Shown: piece after piece, positions 31,850 to 32,561 of the stretch | Layout: every line of letters starts with the position of its first letter | How positions within the stretch are numbered: the first letter of the stretch is position 1 | Source: Candidatus Tayloriibacteriota bacterium | GTDB taxonomy: Bacteria; Patescibacteriota; Minisyncoccia; Phycocordibacterales; PALSA-1337 | Assembly: GCA_903893855.1 (NCBI GenBank) | Contig: CAITNV010000054.1 | Location: 1 to 32,561 of the forward strand | Reading direction: 5' to 3' | DNA: 32,561 bases | The notes under the pieces: model-generated | Seen by the model: the letters and a program-made list of their open reading frames with translations, nothing else | Database searches by the model: none | Told to the model about the DNA's origin: nothing | Translations under genes and position numbers: made by a program

Positions 31850-31881
31850 AGTAAAAGTTCTCTGTCAATTGAACTTTTACT
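31850..31881. terminator. Hairpin after pilB
   Basis: A perfect 11-bp stem (AGTAAAAGTTC/GAACTTTTACT) with a 10-base loop, 12 bp after the pilB stop. It lacks a downstream T-tract on either strand, so it may protect the mRNA end or terminate weakly. Confidence 0.45.
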
Positions 31882-31930
31882 AAAGAGGAGTAAGATTGAT
31901 GCAGTTCTTCGAGAAGAATTGTATCGAGTA

Positions 31931-32086
31931 CATGAATCTCTAAGCAATACTTTCAATGCGATCATCAAAAGTTAAACATAGCTCAAAGGATAACCCCAGT
32001 ACGCGCACACAGGGTGGCAACCAAAATGTCCTCAAGGCTATGTCAGATACGCGGAGTTAACCGCTTATATTGCTTAGAGATTTATG
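31931..32086. ncRNA. Candidate structured non-coding RNA of about 156 nt
   Basis: CATGAATCTCTAAGCAATA (31931-31949) pairs with TATTGCTTAGAGATTTATG (32068-32086): 19 bp with one G-U. Inside are GTTAA/TTAAC and the adjoining ACATAGC/GCTATGT (31976-31982 with 32037-32043), then a loop-rich tip. The rod-like shape with a long closing stem recalls 6S-type RNAs, but no family sequence is recognised. On the minus strand TTGCAG-17-TATCAA lies just before it, a possible promoter, so that strand is slightly favoured. Confidence 0.5.
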
Positions 32087-32166
32087 AACTTGATAGGGCG
32101 AATACAGCAAAACTGCAACCGTTATTTACCAACACGTCAATATTCAGTTCGATAGGTATCCTAGCA

Positions 32167-32172
32167 TATATT
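32167..32172 (+). promoter_or_regulatory. -10 box of ruvB, predicted leaderless
   Basis: TATATT followed by 7 bases and ATG 32180. No Shine-Dalgarno site is present. Confidence 0.5.
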
Positions 32173-32179
32173 ACATTTT

Positions 32180-32561
32180 ATGTCAAGTAAGATTATAGAA
32201 AAAGACAATGAAGAAAAGGACACTGTCCTTAATAATCCTGAGGCTTCACACCTCGATCAGACACTTCGTCCCAACCGATGGAACGACTATATAGGACAAA
32301 AAAATATAAAGGACAATTTACACATCCTCTTAAGTGCGGCCCAGAAACGTAAACATCCGCCAGAACATATTCTTTTTTATGGCCCTCCCGGACTCGGCAA
32401 AACCACGCTCGCCCACCTCATTGCCAAAGAGACCGGAACACAGATAAAGATCACTTCTGGACCTGCAATTCTTAAAGTTGGAGACCTTGCTGCTATTTTA
32501 ACGAACCTTTCTTCTGGAGATATACTTTTCATTGATGAGATACACCGGCTCAACAAAGCCA
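32180..32561 (+). CDS. ruvB: Holliday junction helicase RuvB, 3' end cut by window edge
   Basis: The first 127 residues of RuvB are visible; the rest lies beyond the window, which is why the ORF track omits it. After an acidic N-terminus come [12 protein letters not shown] near residue 33, the Walker A segment [13 protein letters not shown] near residue 66, [16 protein letters not shown] and the Walker B FIDEIHRL near residue 119. All are hallmark RuvB segments. RuvB is the hexameric ATPase that drives branch migration of Holliday junctions with RuvA. A -10 box 7 bases before the ATG predicts a leaderless message. Confidence 0.96.
   Translation, partial: MSSKIIEKDNEEKDTVLNNPEASHLDQTLRPNRWNDYIGQKNIKDNLHILLSAAQKRKHPPEHILFYGPPGLGKTTLAHLIAKETGTQIKITSGPAILKVGDLAAILTNLSSGDILFIDEIHRLNKA

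Larger units (their letters stand above)
31839..32179. other. Gene-free region before ruvB with strong RNA-like structure
   Basis: No coding gene is seen. It holds an 11-bp perfect hairpin just after pilB (AGTAAAAGTTC/GAACTTTTACT, 31850-31881, without a T-tract). A smaller hairpin lies near 31900-31917. A large structured element closed by a 19-bp stem follows at 31931-32086. Bases 32087-32166 show nothing definite before the ruvB -10 box. Confidence 0.7.

Noticed and set aside
1-32561. CRISPR array or insertion sequence
   Set aside because: No regularly spaced direct repeats, no transposase and no typical terminal repeats around a gene were seen.

Overview
The window most resembles a chromosomal segment of a Candidate Phyla Radiation bacterium (Patescibacteria, Parcubacteria-like). 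This is inferred from gene content and style: AT-rich, mostly short genes, a PilB-type ATPase, a DNA polymerase I whose proofreading region has shrunk, a short DNA polymerase III delta subunit, and many genes with no Shine-Dalgarno site whose start codon lies 6-7 bases after a -10 box (predicted leaderless transcripts). No rRNA, tRNA or CRISPR array was seen.

Layout. Bases 1-964: two unrecognised plus-strand genes, the first cut by the window edge. 991-6677 (minus): a phage-like module of an unknown protein, a ParB-domain/DNA methyltransferase fusion, a second DNA methyltransferase, and small and large terminase subunits. The large terminase gene is broken by a perfect 115-bp tandem duplication, which may be biological or an assembly error. 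6678-7182: gene-free and packed with hairpins. 7183-8735 (minus): two small unknown proteins, a 62-residue protein overlapping a zeta-toxin-like kinase, probably a toxin-antitoxin pair. 8856-15680 (plus): membrane and secreted proteins, a protein with weak ADP-ribosyltransferase-like features, a DUF2330-like surface protein, and a 439/112-residue hypothetical pair.

15743-20018 (minus): a tellurite-resistance-type stress module with a TrmB-like regulator, then TerC, TerD, a TelA-like protein and a TerF-like von Willebrand A protein. TerC and TerD carry Shine-Dalgarno sites. 20132-20932: a membrane protein. 21128-23569: an NAD-dependent epimerase and a polyprenyl-phosphate sugar phosphotransferase (surface polysaccharide). 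23583-24176: gene-free, with a promoter-to-terminator unit that looks like a roughly 220-nt non-coding RNA and a second structured segment. 24177-25751: a DoxX-like membrane protein divergent from a membrane-anchored extracellular protein. 25741-29451 (minus): holA, polA and tsaE in one run. 29567-30031: a glycine/glutamine/histidine-rich lipoprotein. 30147-31838: pilB. 31839-32179: a strongly structured gene-free segment. 32180 to the end: the N-terminal part of ruvB.

The observations most worth following are the terminase duplication and its apparent tandem nuclease domains, the zeta toxin with a candidate new antitoxin, three structured intergenic elements with no recognised RNA family, and the repeated leaderless promoter architecture, which also moves several start codons.
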